Below, one piece after another: positions 8,304 to 18,011 of a stretch of 64,000 nucleotides of DNA. Numbering within the stretch: position 1 is the first letter of the stretch; every line of letters starts with the position of its first letter. Source of the stretch: CAWUKT01 sp963923035. Lineage in GTDB: Bacteria > Bacteroidota > Bacteroidia > J057 > JADKCL01. The notes beneath the pieces were generated by a model that did not search any database, had not been told where the DNA came from, and saw only the letters and a list, made by a program, of their open reading frames with translations. The position numbers were made by a program, and so were the translations under genes. The stretch lies in the NCBI GenBank assembly GCA_963923035.1, contig CAWUKT010000031.1:1-64000 (forward strand), written 5' to 3'.

Positions 8304-9191
8304 TCAGTCTTCCAGGCCCAGGTGTTGCTTGTAGAGCAGCATGGTATTGGAGAGGAGCATGGCAATAGTCATGGGGCCCACGCCACCGGGAACGGGGGTG
8401 ATGAAGGAGCACTTGGGGGCGACGTTGTCGAAGTCGACGTCGCCAACCAATCGATAGCCCCGCTTGCGGGTCGCGTCATCGACGCGGTTGATGCCGACGT
8501 CGATGACGACGACGCCCTCGCGGACCATGTCCTCCTTGATGAGGCCGACGACCCCGGTGGCCACGACCAGGATATCCGCCTGGCGGGTGTGGTAGGCCAG
8601 GTCCTGGGTATGGATGTGACAGGTCGTCACGGTCGCATTGCCGCCGCGGTTGTCGCGGGCGAGGAGCGTGCTCACGGGCGACCCGACGATGTTGCTGTTG
8701 CCGACGACGACGGCGTGCTTGCCCTTGGTCTCAATGCCGTAGCGCATCAGCATCTCCAGAATGCCCGCCGGCGTGGCGGGGAGCGGAGCCGGCAAGTTCT
8801 TGGCCATCCGGCCGTTGTTGATCGGGTGGAAACCGTCGACATCTTTTTCGGGCGCAATGGCCTCGATCACTTTGTCTTCGGAAATCTGATCGGGAAGCGG
8901 GAGTTGGACGAGAATGCCATCGACTTCGGGATCGGCGTTGAGGGAGGCGAGCTTACGGAGCAGAAAGCGTTCTTTGAGATCGGCTCCGTAGAGCAATTCC
9001 GTGGAGCGGTAGCCCACGTACTCGCAGGCCTTGACCTTGTTCCGGACATAGGTCTGGCTGGCGGGGTTGTCGCCTACCAGAATGGCAATCAGGTGGGGCG
9101 GACGGTGTCCTTTTTCCACCCAATGCGCGGTTTCGTCCCTGAGTTCATCCTTGATCTCAGTGGATAGCTTTTTGCCGTCGATCAATTCCAT
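8304..9191 (-). CDS. folD: Bifunctional methylenetetrahydrofolate dehydrogenase/cyclohydrolase
   Basis: A 295-residue cytoplasmic enzyme interconverting 5,10-methylene-, methenyl- and 10-formyl-tetrahydrofolate with NADP. The family signatures are complete: YVRNKVKACEYVG contains the catalytic lysine, QLPLPDQI and DVDGFHPINNGRM line the active site, and VVGNSNIVGSPVSTLL is the dinucleotide-binding loop. The C-terminus PVPGGVGPMTIAMLL is the usual ending. The length is typical. A purine-rich Shine-Dalgarno-like stretch (GGAAGGAG) lies about 8 bases before the ATG, which is uncommon in this phylum. A terminator hairpin separates it from lepA upstream, so it is probably transcribed on its own. 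Confidence 0.95.
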   Translation of the reverse strand: MELIDGKKLSTEIKDELRDETAHWVEKGHRPPHLIAILVGDNPASQTYVRNKVKACEYVGYRSTELLYGADLKERFLLRKLASLNADPEVDGILVQLPLPDQISEDKVIEAIAPEKDVDGFHPINNGRMAKNLPAPLPATPAGILEMLMRYGIETKGKHAVVVGNSNIVGSPVSTLLARDNRGGNATVTTCHIHTQDLAYHTRQADILVVATGVVGLIKEDMVREGVVVIDVGINRVDDATRKRGYRLVGDVDFDNVAPKCSFITPVPGGVGPMTIAMLLSNTMLLYKQHLGLED

Positions 9192-9213
9192 AATGCTCTC
9201 CTTCCAAAATTGA

Positions 9214-9238
9214 AACAGCCGGGATCATCCCGGCTGTT
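9214..9238 (-). terminator. Terminator after lepA
   Basis: Perfect 12-bp inverted repeat AACAGCCGGGAT / ATCCCGGCTGTT around one base, followed on the minus strand by TTTCAATTTTGG. It lies 10 bases beyond the lepA stop and 23 bases before the folD start. Confidence 0.75.
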
Positions 9239-9247
9239 GTTGTATGC

Positions 9248-11035
9248 TTAGTCCAGTTGGAGTACCGCCATGAAGGCGCTCTGGGGAATCTCCACCGAGC
9301 CCACCTGGCGCATCCGTTTTTTCCCCTTCTTCTGTTTCTCCAAAAGTTTCCTTTTCCGCGAAATATCCCCTCCGTAACACTTCGCCGTCACGTCTTTCCG
9401 CAGGGCCCGAATGGTTTCCCGGGCGATGATCTTCGACCCGATGGCGGCCTGCAACGCAATCATGAATTGCTGGCGGGGGATCAGTTCCTTCAGCTTCAGG
9501 CAAAGTTTCTTGCCCCAATCGAAGGCGCGGTCCCGGTGGATGATCGCGCTCAGGGCGTCCACCTGTTCTCCATTCACCAAAATGTCCAGCTTGACCATTC
9601 TCGATTGGCGCATCCCGATCATCTCGTAGTCAAAGGACGCGTAGCCCTTGGAAATGGTCTTGAGGCGGTCGAAGAAGTCAAATACCACCTCGGTCAGCGG
9701 CAACTCGAAGGAAAGCTCGACGCGGTCGGTGGTGATATAGGTCTGGTTCTGGAAAATGCCGCGTTTGTCGATGCAGAGGTTCATGATCGGCCCGATATAA
9801 TCGGACTTGGAGATGATCTGCGCGCGGATATAGGGTTCTTCGATGAAGTTAGTGCGGGCGGGATCGGGCATGTCACTCGGGTTGTTGACCGGAATGACTT
9901 CGCCGTTGCTGAGGTGGGCGCGGAAGCCTACGTTCGGGACCGTCGTGATGACGCTCATGTTGAACTCGCGTTCTAGGCGTTCCTGTACGATCTCCATGTG
10001 GAGCATGCCCAGGAAGCCGGTCCGGAATCCGAAACCGAGGGCGGCCGACGTCTCGGGTTCCCACACGAGCGCCGCATCATTGAGCTGGAGCTTTTCCAGC
10101 GAAGTCCGCAGGTCTTCGAAGTCTTCGGTATCGACGGGGTAAATCCCGGCAAATACCATCGGCTTGACCTCCTTGAAGCCTTCCACGGCCTCCGCCGCGG
10201 GGTTGCTGAGGGTCGTGATGGTATCCCCGACCTTGATTTCGCGGACTTCCTTGATCCCGGAAATGAGGTAGCCCACACTGCCAGTCGGAATTTCTTTCCG
10301 CGGCTCCTGCTTCAGCTTGAGCACGCCGATCTCATCCGCGCCGTACTCGGAATTGGTGGCCATGAATTTCAGGCGGTCGCCCTTGCGGATGACGCCATCG
10401 AGGATCCGGAAATAGACAATGGTGCCCCGGTAGGGATTGAAAACCGAGTCGAAGACGAGGGCCTTCAGGGGAGCTTCCGGGTTTCCGGAGGGTGCGGGCA
10501 CCTTCTCCACGATGGCCTTCAGGATATCGGGAATGCCAAGGCCTTCCTTGGCGCTGGCGAGGATGATGTCTTCATCGTCACATCCGATCAGGTCGATGAT
10601 TTCGTCCTTGACCTCTTCGACCATCGCACCGGGGAGGTCGATTTTGTTGACGACCGGGATGATTTCCAGGTCGTGCTCGATGGCGAGGTACAGGTTGGAG
10701 ATGGTCTGGGCTTCTACGCCCTGGGCGGCATCGACCACCAGGAGAGCGCCTTCACAGGCGGCAATGGACCGGGAGACCTCGTAGGAGAAGTCGACGTGTC
10801 CGGGGGTATCGATCAGGTTGAGGGTATATTCAGTGCCCTCAAAAGGGAACGCCATCTGGATGGCGTGGCTTTTGATCGTGATACCTTTTTCCCGCTCCAG
10901 ATCCATATCGTCCAGGACCTGATTCATCATTTCCCGCTCGGTAATCGATCCGGTGTATTCGAGCAAGCGATCGGCCAGGGTACTCTTCCCGTGGTCGATG
11001 TGGGCAATGATGCAAAAGTTGCGGATGTTCTTCAT
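9248..11035 (-). CDS. lepA: Elongation factor 4 (back-translocating GTPase)
   Basis: A 595-residue translational GTPase. The N-terminal G domain has the P-loop AHIDHGKST (residues 11-19), the switch region REKGITIKSHA, DTPGHVDF (G3) and NKIDLP (G4). EF-G-like domains II, III and V and the LepA-specific C-terminal domain follow; the latter includes KVDALSAI-like and KKLCLKLKELIPRQ segments and the family-typical ending. LepA acts on stalled or mispositioned ribosomes under ionic or cold stress. The length is normal. It ends in a strong terminator and is separated by 108 bp from the NtrC-type gene upstream. Confidence 0.96.
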   Translation of the reverse strand: MKNIRNFCIIAHIDHGKSTLADRLLEYTGSITEREMMNQVLDDMDLEREKGITIKSHAIQMAFPFEGTEYTLNLIDTPGHVDFSYEVSRSIAACEGALLVVDAAQGVEAQTISNLYLAIEHDLEIIPVVNKIDLPGAMVEEVKDEIIDLIGCDDEDIILASAKEGLGIPDILKAIVEKVPAPSGNPEAPLKALVFDSVFNPYRGTIVYFRILDGVIRKGDRLKFMATNSEYGADEIGVLKLKQEPRKEIPTGSVGYLISGIKEVREIKVGDTITTLSNPAAEAVEGFKEVKPMVFAGIYPVDTEDFEDLRTSLEKLQLNDAALVWEPETSAALGFGFRTGFLGMLHMEIVQERLEREFNMSVITTVPNVGFRAHLSNGEVIPVNNPSDMPDPARTNFIEEPYIRAQIISKSDYIGPIMNLCIDKRGIFQNQTYITTDRVELSFELPLTEVVFDFFDRLKTISKGYASFDYEMIGMRQSRMVKLDILVNGEQVDALSAIIHRDRAFDWGKKLCLKLKELIPRQQFMIALQAAIGSKIIARETIRALRKDVTAKCYGGDISRKRKLLEKQKKGKKRMRQVGSVEIPQSAFMAVLQLD

Positions 11036-11143
11036 AGTCTGGGGAACATTGGTTCAAGGGGACTCGAAAGGGGTCTCCTCTTCGTCCGGTACAAAATTAA
11101 GGGTTACCGTGCATTAATCGATGATTTTTCTGTCCGTAACCGC

Positions 11144-12511
11144 TCAATTCTTCTGCCGTTCCAACCCGTACTTTTCGATTTTGTTGTACAAGTGGCTTCT
11201 TTGGATATCAATTTCTTCCGCGGTCCGGGTGATGTTCCAGCTGTTTTTCTTCAATTTCCGCTCAATAAACTCTTTTTCGGCGGCGTCCTTGAATTCCTGG
11301 AACTTGTCGTAGCGGTCAAAAAAGCTCTCTTCGGTTTTGCGGGTGTGACGGGGAATGGCAAAGGCTTCGACTTCGCTTTCGGTGATTTCCGCGTCACTCA
11401 GGATGATGAGGCGCTCAATCACGTTCCGCAATTCCCGTACGTTCCCCCGCCAATCCAATTTGACAAGTTCTTCCATTGCCTTCTTGGTGATTTTGGTCGT
11501 CGGGACCTTGTATTCCTCGCAGATTTCCCGGAGGAACTGCTCGATGAGGAGCGGAATATCTTCCTTGCGTTCCCGGAGGGAGGGCACGTGAATCAGGATA
11601 ACGCTGAGGCGGTGATAAAGGTCTTCGCGGAAATTGTTCTCTTCGATTTCGTGGAGCAAGTCCTTGTTGGTTGCCGCGACGATCCGAACGTCCACGTTGA
11701 GGTCTTTGTCGCCGCCGACCCGGGTGATCTTGTTTTCCTGGAGGGCCCGCAACACTTTGGCCTGGGCGCTGAGGCTCATGTCCCCGATTTCATCGAGGAA
11801 AAGCGTTCCGCCATTGGCCTGTTCGAATTTTCCGATCCGCTGCTTGAGGGCTCCCGTAAAGGCGCCTTTTTCATGCCCAAACAATTCGGACTCGATCAAT
11901 TCACTGGGAATGGCCGCACAGTTGACTTCGATGATGGGGCCTTCCGCCCGGTTGGACTTTTCGTGGATCCACCGCGCGACCAATTCTTTACCGGTACCAT
12001 TGGAGCCTGTGACCAGGACCCGGGCATCGGTCGGCGCCACCCGCTCGATGGTTTCTTTGATCTTGGAGATGATGGGCGATTCACCGGTAATTTCCCGCAC
12101 CTTGGTCACCTTCCGCTTCAAAATCCGCGTCTCGGTCACCAATTCGGTTTTGTCCATCGCATTCCGCACCGACACCAACAAGCGGTTCAGGTCCGGCGGC
12201 TTCTGAATAAAGTCATAGGCTCCTTTTTTGGTGGCATCCACCGCCGTTTCCACGTTCGCATGGCCGGAGATCATGATGAACTGAAGCTCGGGATTGTACT
12301 TGAGGGCCTCTTCCAGGACTTCAAGACCATCTTTCTTGGGCATCTTGACATCACAAAGGATGGCGTCGTAATCCTTTGCTTTGATCTTTTTCAACCCATC
12401 TTCTCCATCTACCGCTGTTTCAACCTGATAGTCTTCGTATTCAAGGATGTCCTTCAGGGTTCCCCGAATCGCTTCCTCATCGTCGATGATTAATATTTTG
12501 GGCGCTTTCAT
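11144..12511 (-). CDS. Sigma-54 dependent response regulator, NtrC family
   Basis: 455 residues in three domains. The receiver (1-120) has the acidic pair D10/D11 and phospho-acceptor D54. The AAA+ sigma-54 activator domain (about 140-370) has Walker A GSNGTGKE, the sigma-54 contact loop GAFTGA and Walker B TLFLDEIGD. The C-terminus carries a Fis-type helix-turn-helix (WNITRTAEEIDIQRSHLYNKI). When phosphorylated it should drive sigma-54 promoters. No histidine kinase is adjacent, so it is an orphan with a distant or cross-talking partner. A good vegetative promoter lies just ahead of it (12530-12560). The target operon is unknown. Confidence 0.93.
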   Translation of the reverse strand: MKAPKILIIDDEEAIRGTLKDILEYEDYQVETAVDGEDGLKKIKAKDYDAILCDVKMPKKDGLEVLEEALKYNPELQFIMISGHANVETAVDATKKGAYDFIQKPPDLNRLLVSVRNAMDKTELVTETRILKRKVTKVREITGESPIISKIKETIERVAPTDARVLVTGSNGTGKELVARWIHEKSNRAEGPIIEVNCAAIPSELIESELFGHEKGAFTGALKQRIGKFEQANGGTLFLDEIGDMSLSAQAKVLRALQENKITRVGGDKDLNVDVRIVAATNKDLLHEIEENNFREDLYHRLSVILIHVPSLRERKEDIPLLIEQFLREICEEYKVPTTKITKKAMEELVKLDWRGNVRELRNVIERLIILSDAEITESEVEAFAIPRHTRKTEESFFDRYDKFQEFKDAAEKEFIERKLKKNSWNITRTAEEIDIQRSHLYNKIEKYGLERQKN

Positions 12512-12529
12512 TGTCTTTTATATCAGACG

Positions 12530-12560
12530 GAAAATTAGGGAATACGTATAGCTTTTCAAA
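12530..12560 (-). promoter_or_regulatory. Housekeeping promoter of the NtrC-type gene
   Basis: Read on the minus strand: TTTG (12557-12560), 19 bases, then TAATTTTC (12530-12537). The Bacteroidota consensus is TTTG-N19-TAnnTTTG, so only the last -7 base differs. Predicted transcription would begin ~10 bases before the ATG at 12511. Confidence 0.5.
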
Positions 12561-12592
12561 CAGAGGGGGAAATTTGTGGATTAAAAAATAAA

Positions 12593-12621
12593 CAGAGGGC
12601 TGACCAATGGCCAGCCCTCTG
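12593..12621 (-). terminator. Terminator after the 1471-residue T9SS gene
   Basis: A 10-bp stem CAGAGGGCTG / CAGCCCTCTG with a 9-base loop, followed on the minus strand by TTTATTTTTTAA. It lies 22 bases past the stop at 12644 and is a classical intrinsic terminator. Confidence 0.85.
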
Positions 12622-12643
12622 CATGTAATAGGAGTTATGGGGA

Positions 12644-15600
12644 TCAATCGATGGTGACCCGGCGGGTGATGATCTTCGAACCGGAAGTAAACCGGAGGAA
12701 GTACATGCCGCGGCTGATATCGTTGATGCTAACTTTCTCATCGATGGTACCGCTGACTTGCTCGTAGAGCTTGCCATATACCTGCTGACCAGTTACGGTG
12801 AACATTTCGACGGTGACGTCGGAGAGGTCGTAATTGGTGAAGGAGTAGGTGAAGGTACCGTTGTTCGGGTTCGGGAAGATGGAGATGGACTCAGCGCGGA
12901 GACCGTCTTCAATACCGACCACATCCAGGTTCTGGGTGATGGTGTCGCTTCCACAAACGTTGGTGACAATCAAGGTAACGGTGTAGTTGCCGTCAGCAGC
13001 ATAGGTGTGGGTCGGGTCCTGACCGGTGTCCGTGTTGCTGTCGCCGAAGTCCCAATCAAAGCTGGTGGCATTTGCAGTACCCGTGTAGGTGAAGTCAAAT
13101 ACCAGACCGGTTCCGTCAACGCTGAAGCTAAAGGCGGAAGTCGGGGTCGTTTCGGTGGCAACCGTAATGTCGTCTACACCCAGGCAGCCCAGGTTGTCAG
13201 TCGTCGTTACCGAGTAAGTACCAGCGGTAGAAACGTTGATCGTCTGGGTCGTGTCGGACGTGGACCATGCGTAGGTCACGGCGGACCCTGCATCCAGGTT
13301 CAGGGCAGCACCATCACAGAGGGTGGTATCTACACCGAGATCGACATTGTTGGTCTGGACACTGATCGTGATGTTGTCATCGCCCATACAGCCGTTCGCG
13401 TCGGTGACGGTTACGGCATAGGCACCACCACCTACGGCAATGGTTTGAGAAGTATCACTGGTGTTCCAGAAGTAGGTGCTACCGGGGTTGCCGGCATCGA
13501 GGGCAGCCAGGGTACCGTTACAGATCGTGGTGTCGGGACCAAGGTCAACCGTCGGATCGGCGTTGATGGCCACGTTGATGGTGTCAGAAGCCTCACAACC
13601 GTTGGTGTCGGTTACGTCAACGAAGTACTGACCGGTCATCGTAACTACGATGGAAGCAATGGAATCACCGGTGCTCCAGTCGTAATCGAGGGTCGCACCG
13701 TTGGTGGCGTCCAGGGTTACAGGAGTAGATCCACAAGTGGCGGTGTCTGCGCCGAGGTTGGCCACTGCACCTACACCTTGGATACCGGTTACAGGCGCAC
13801 GCTCATCGCTACAGGGCTCGTTACCGAAGTGAACGTAGCCGTTGAAGTTACGCGGGGAGAAGGTGGAACCGGTGAAGAACGGAGTGCCTTTACCAACACC
13901 TTCATTGACCCGGAAGATCGAGTTCTGTGCGAGGAGACCACCGACAGTAGTACCGTTGGTGTAGGAGTTACCGCCATCGGTTGCGACATAGAAGCCCATG
14001 GTAGAACCTGCGGCGATGAACTGGTTGAAGCTGGTCGGGATGTAGTAGATACCGGCCGTACCAACGGTGAAGTTCTGAACGGAGCCCAGGAGGGTCCAGC
14101 CAGCGTTGGAGCCTTCGTTGCCGACGTGGGAACCTGAAGTATAAGCCCAGATCTCAATGTTGGCGTGGGTGGTGGCATTGAGGAACATACTAAAGCCAGT
14201 GATGGTCACATCCTGGAAGGCCTCAATGTCAAACATGTTACCGTTGGAGCCGTTACCAGCTGCGTTGGTGGTGAACAGGGAGTCCGCTACCCCACCGTAC
14301 TGAACGAAGTAGGTCGGCTGGGTGGTCACAGACGGGATGGTATAAGAGCTGCCGATTCCAACCGGAATGGTGTCGGTCAGGTTGGCATACCATTCGTAGG
14401 ACACGCCAGGAATCTGGTCGCCGAAGATGTCGACGCTATCAGAACCACAACCATATCCACTAAATCCACCCGGGACGAACGGAATGAAGGAGATGTTGAA
14501 GGAACCGAGCAGGGTGTCGTTGCTGGCATCCTGGTCACCAGTAAGGGCCGTATAACCGGTGATGCTGATGTTGCCACCGTTATAGGTGTTGAGGAAGCCA
14601 GCGATAACCGTGTCATTGTTTCCGAAGAGGAGGGTATCGGAATAGGTATAGTTGATGGTCTGGTTGATGTCACCCGTTACTTCGATCACAATCGGGAGGT
14701 TGGTGAACGGATTCACACCCAGGTTACCAATTACGATTTCAATCGGAGTCAAGCTGTCACCACAAACAGTTCCAGCCGGGGAGATAATGGCAATACCGAC
14801 AGCGTCAGTGGTATTCGGAGTGTATTCATCCGCACCAATGTCCACGGTGGTAGAACCGGAAGCCGGGCGGGCATCGCCATCGGCATCAATGGTGATACCA
14901 ACGGAGTTGTCACCAGCATCGTTGGCAATAGCGCCACGTACGTGGAGGTCAGCTTTGCCGTTGACAAACAGCGGATCACCTTCAACAGAAGCCTGGTTAT
15001 TCGTTCCAGAACCAGTCTGGAGGGCAAGCAGGTCAGCGTAGTTGTTGGCACCATTGCGGAACAGCACCCCACCACCATCGTTCCAGTAGACGTTGTAGTC
15101 AAACAGAACATTGACCATGGTATTCAGGTCGTCCAGCGTGTAGGCGGCGTACAGCGTACCCGCGAAGATGTTGTTGACAACATTGACATTGACAATGTCA
15201 TTGCTGTAGTAGCCAATGTTACCGTAGCAAGTATTGTGGTAGATGTTCGTTTCTTCGGTATCGTCCGTGTACAGGGCGTAATCGGTCAGAGAGGAAACGA
15301 AGTTGTTGATGATCGTACTTTGGGTGGAAGGGTTGTTGCCGAAGTTACCATCGGAAATGTAGATGCCCCAGTCCGGGATTTCCAGTACGACGTTTTCTTC
15401 AATGTGGAAATTCGAAATGTCCAGCAGGTAAATACCATCACCAAACGTGGCATCCGGAGCGTTGACAATGTTGCCAATGACATCCAGGCTGTCCTGAGCG
15501 GATACATAGATGGGATATACATACTGGTCATCAAATTCGTTGTCGATGATGGAGTTACCCACATCGTAGGGCTGAGCGGTGCTGATACCATTGAAACGGA

Positions 15601-17059
15601 CACCGTAGTAACCACCATTGATGGTCGAGTTTGAAACGGTACAGTTCCAGGCGTTGCGGCCAGCGGAAAAGACGGTGGAGGGGTCACTGGAAGAAACGAC
15701 ACCGGCAACGGTAGAAATGGTCGTGACGATCATTTCGATCCGGCAGCTATCAATGTGGTTCCAGTCGGCGGAGTCATTCAGCATGACACCAGCCGAGGTT
15801 GCGGCGCCCGTGTTTTGAATGGTTACATTCTTGATGGTTACGTAGTCCGTACCAATCAATTCAACTGTATTGCCTCCATTCGAAGCAATGGTTACCAAAG
15901 AGGTGTCGCCACCATTGAAGGTAATGGTATTGGCAGCACTGGCTCCGGGAACGGGGGCCGCAAAGGTAATGGGGCCATAGGTTCCGCCAATGATATTGAA
16001 GGTGACGGGTCCGGAGATGCCACATTCTACAATTGCGTCAGCTGCTTCATCAGGAGTGGTAAAGGCTTGACCCGCGCCAACTGCAAAGGTGCCAGCGTAA
16101 GGCGTACAGAAGGATGCGAAGGTCGTGTCGTTACAGGGCTGCAAGTCGGTGGATCCATTCGGATCGGATACCCATGCGCGGGCAGTGGAGTTACCTACGG
16201 GGAGGTTGGCAGTACCCAGGAACACGTTCGTGATGGCTCCAGGCGCAAGGACGCCCGCGAAAGGTTGCGTCATGATCATACCATTGTTCACCTGCCAATT
16301 TACATTGAAGGAAGTCAAGGGCGTAAGGCCGAGGTTGACCACGTCAACTGCAAAGGTGTTGGAACCTACGTTAATGGGGTTGACCGGACTGGTAAATCCA
16401 AGTACAGCCGCATCAAGGGTGTTGAGCGTGATGAAAGAGACGTCATCAATTGCAATGTCACCGGTGAAGCTGTTGCCTGAGGTGGCGCGGAAGCGGAGCT
16501 GGAACTGAGAGCCGACGAAGGAGGCCAGGTTCAGTGTGTCCGCGAGCCACTGGTCAAGGTTGCCAGTGTAGGGAGGAACCAGGTCGGGAGCCCAGGGACT
16601 GGGAACACCCCCAACGATGGTGCGGGAGTCGATGTGGAGGTTGTCGATGGTGGCACCAAACAGGTGCCGCCAGAAGATCATCGACAAGTTGGAAATACCA
16701 GTTGCGTCGATGATGGGCGTCTCTACGTGAGCAGAGTCGTCAAAGCCACTACATCCGCCGGAAGTTTCCAGGTAAATGTAGTTGCCGGAGCCTGTAGTGT
16801 GGTCGCCGGAAGGACCTGTACTACCGGATGTAGTACCGCCACTCCAGACTGTCCAGTCCTGTGTGTCGTCTACTCCTTGTGTCCAGCCATTGGTTAGCGG
16901 ACAGGCAACTCCACAAGAGTTAGAGCAGCCGCCTTGGTCGTCAAAGTCTGTCACATAAGGAAAACAGTCGACGACTAACTGGGCATTGGCGGATTGGTTC
17001 CAGCCAACTACACCCAGCAAGAGTAGTAGTAATAATAGTGGTTGGTATCGTTTTTTCAT
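12644..17059 (-). CDS. Giant secreted beta-helix/PKD protein with T9SS type A sorting domain
   Basis: A 1471-residue extracellular protein. A signal peptide (leucine-rich, ending SANAQ) is followed by a MAM-like jelly-roll (~30-215) with DDVSF near its end. An adhesion-type Ig-like segment follows, then a right-handed parallel beta-helix (~330-760) rich in N and D turns (NVTIQNTG, NFHIEENVV). More Ig-like beta-sandwiches follow, including repeats of LGxDTTxCxGxxxxLDAG, then a PKD domain (~1290-1370, SFDWDFGDSN) and a T9SS type A sorting domain beginning SIFPNPNNGTF. It is probably a surface adhesin or polysaccharide-binding protein. Frequent GGT, AAC and GTA codons differ from the neighbours and suggest high expression. 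It has its own terminator and no co-transcribed neighbours. Confidence 0.88.
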   Translation of the reverse strand: MKKRYQPLLLLLLLLGVVGWNQSANAQLVVDCFPYVTDFDDQGGCSNSCGVACPLTNGWTQGVDDTQDWTVWSGGTTSGSTGPSGDHTTGSGNYIYLETSGGCSGFDDSAHVETPIIDATGISNLSMIFWRHLFGATIDNLHIDSRTIVGGVPSPWAPDLVPPYTGNLDQWLADTLNLASFVGSQFQLRFRATSGNSFTGDIAIDDVSFITLNTLDAAVLGFTSPVNPINVGSNTFAVDVVNLGLTPLTSFNVNWQVNNGMIMTQPFAGVLAPGAITNVFLGTANLPVGNSTARAWVSDPNGSTDLQPCNDTTFASFCTPYAGTFAVGAGQAFTTPDEAADAIVECGISGPVTFNIIGGTYGPITFAAPVPGASAANTITFNGGDTSLVTIASNGGNTVELIGTDYVTIKNVTIQNTGAATSAGVMLNDSADWNHIDSCRIEMIVTTISTVAGVVSSSDPSTVFSAGRNAWNCTVSNSTINGGYYGVRFNGISTAQPYDVGNSIIDNEFDDQYVYPIYVSAQDSLDVIGNIVNAPDATFGDGIYLLDISNFHIEENVVLEIPDWGIYISDGNFGNNPSTQSTIINNFVSSLTDYALYTDDTEETNIYHNTCYGNIGYYSNDIVNVNVVNNIFAGTLYAAYTLDDLNTMVNVLFDYNVYWNDGGGVLFRNGANNYADLLALQTGSGTNNQASVEGDPLFVNGKADLHVRGAIANDAGDNSVGITIDADGDARPASGSTTVDIGADEYTPNTTDAVGIAIISPAGTVCGDSLTPIEIVIGNLGVNPFTNLPIVIEVTGDINQTINYTYSDTLLFGNNDTVIAGFLNTYNGGNISITGYTALTGDQDASNDTLLGSFNISFIPFVPGGFSGYGCGSDSVDIFGDQIPGVSYEWYANLTDTIPVGIGSSYTIPSVTTQPTYFVQYGGVADSLFTTNAAGNGSNGNMFDIEAFQDVTITGFSMFLNATTHANIEIWAYTSGSHVGNEGSNAGWTLLGSVQNFTVGTAGIYYIPTSFNQFIAAGSTMGFYVATDGGNSYTNGTTVGGLLAQNSIFRVNEGVGKGTPFFTGSTFSPRNFNGYVHFGNEPCSDERAPVTGIQGVGAVANLGADTATCGSTPVTLDATNGATLDYDWSTGDSIASIVVTMTGQYFVDVTDTNGCEASDTINVAINADPTVDLGPDTTICNGTLAALDAGNPGSTYFWNTSDTSQTIAVGGGAYAVTVTDANGCMGDDNITISVQTNNVDLGVDTTLCDGAALNLDAGSAVTYAWSTSDTTQTINVSTAGTYSVTTTDNLGCLGVDDITVATETTPTSAFSFSVDGTGLVFDFTYTGTANATSFDWDFGDSNTDTGQDPTHTYAADGNYTVTLIVTNVCGSDTITQNLDVVGIEDGLRAESISIFPNPNNGTFTYSFTNYDLSDVTVEMFTVTGQQVYGKLYEQVSGTIDEKVSINDISRGMYFLRFTSGSKIITRRVTID

Positions 17060-17149
17060 ACCCCTAACAATTCTGTGATTAATTTAAAATGGAATAATGT
17101 TGACCCGTTAAGTAAATATCAATTTCCTAATCATTTTCCAGAAAAACAA

Positions 17150-17180
17150 AAACCGGTAGCCAATCAGGGGCCACCGGTTT
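17150..17180 (-). terminator. Terminator after PorT-like barrel gene
   Basis: Stem AAACCGGT / ACCGGTTT, extended inward by GCC/GGC across a one-base mismatch. On the minus strand it is followed by a T-rich tract (TTTGTTTTTC). It lies 23 bases past the stop at 17204. Confidence 0.8.
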
Positions 17181-17203
17181 CGTGTATTTTATGGGGTTTC
17201 TCC

Positions 17204-17881
17204 TTAGAAGAAGTAACCGAGGTTCAGCGCGATGTAATTCAAACGGCTACTTACTCCGGTGCTCTGAGTGTCGGTATAGCTCAGCAATCCCCAGTGGTAA
17301 GTCGCGGCGAATTCAAGCATTCCCCAGTCAAATTCCCAGTCCAATCCGGCCCCGGGAACGAAAGACATGGTGAAGAGATTGATGTCGTCTGAATCAACCG
17401 TTTCAGTGGTGGTGCTGACACCGCCAATGGTGAGGGTGGATTTGGTGCGGTTTTGCAAGTTCAACTCCGGATTGACTCCAAAGTGGCCCACAACATACAT
17501 TCCGTTGCCGATTTCCGGGGAGCGGAATTTAAGGCCCAACGGAATCTCAATGGCAGTAAAGGAGGTTTTGGCGCTCAGCTGAGTGCCGGCAATTTCATCG
17601 GTTTCGGTGCGAACACCTTTGGTGGCAATATTGACACCGGTGCGGATTCCAACGGTTTCGCTGAATCCGTAGGTCAGGACAAAGTCAAAGGAAAAACCAA
17701 GGGCAGCCCTTGTGTTCAAGCCTTCGGGCTTTGTTTTGGTGGAGTCATCCACAATGCTTCCCCAAGCGATCAGCGGGCTGGCCCGGAAGCCAATCTTGAT
17801 CCCTTCCTGGGCCATGGCTGGTTTAACAGCGGCCAGAGAAAGTAGCAGCAACATGATCGTAAAGACGACGGTTCTTTTCAT
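17204..17881 (-). CDS. PorT-type outer-membrane beta-barrel protein
   Basis: A 225-residue protein with a signal peptide (MKRTVVFTIMLLLLSLAAV..AMAQ). The mature part begins EGIKIGFRASPLIAW and shows alternating amphipathic strands throughout, for example FVLTYGFSETVGIRTGVNIATKG and FVPGAGLDWEFDWGMLEFAATYHWGL. It ends in an aromatic residue (LGYFF), the usual outer-membrane insertion signal. This size and pattern fit the 8-stranded PorT/OMP_b-brl families. True PorT is part of T9SS, but this could equally be one of many paralogues. It is divergent from gldB with a 130-bp shared promoter region. Confidence 0.8.
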   Translation of the reverse strand: MKRTVVFTIMLLLLSLAAVKPAMAQEGIKIGFRASPLIAWGSIVDDSTKTKPEGLNTRAALGFSFDFVLTYGFSETVGIRTGVNIATKGVRTETDEIAGTQLSAKTSFTAIEIPLGLKFRSPEIGNGMYVVGHFGVNPELNLQNRTKSTLTIGGVSTTTETVDSDDINLFTMSFVPGAGLDWEFDWGMLEFAATYHWGLLSYTDTQSTGVSSRLNYIALNLGYFF

Positions 17882-17977
17882 AAGTTCTGGTATTGTGTTA
17901 CTTATTTTTTTTAGCCTTTCCGAGCAAAAATCGTTCCGGCAACACCCTCAAAAATAAACATTTTGAAATTACAATCA

Positions 17978-17985
17978 TATTTTTG
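17978..17985 (+). promoter_or_regulatory. Candidate -7 box for gldB
   Basis: TATTTTTG matches TAnnTTTG exactly, 26 bases before the gldB start. A mirror copy for the minus strand (CAAAAATA read on plus, 17948-17955) lies 22 bases away and would serve the divergent barrel gene. No good -33 box is visible for either. Confidence 0.35.
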
Positions 17986-18011
17986 CCGCCAATTCAAAGA
18001 GGATACACTGC

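Noticed and set aside
9998..12493. Long open frame (831 codons) antisense to lepA and the NtrC-type gene
   Set aside because: It mirrors the codon structure of the two genuine genes and has no recognisable domain or start context. GC-rich codon bias opens the opposite frame.
14165..15634. Antisense open frames along the giant T9SS gene
   Set aside because: They follow the repetitive GGT/GTA codon pattern of the real gene in another frame; no start context or domain.
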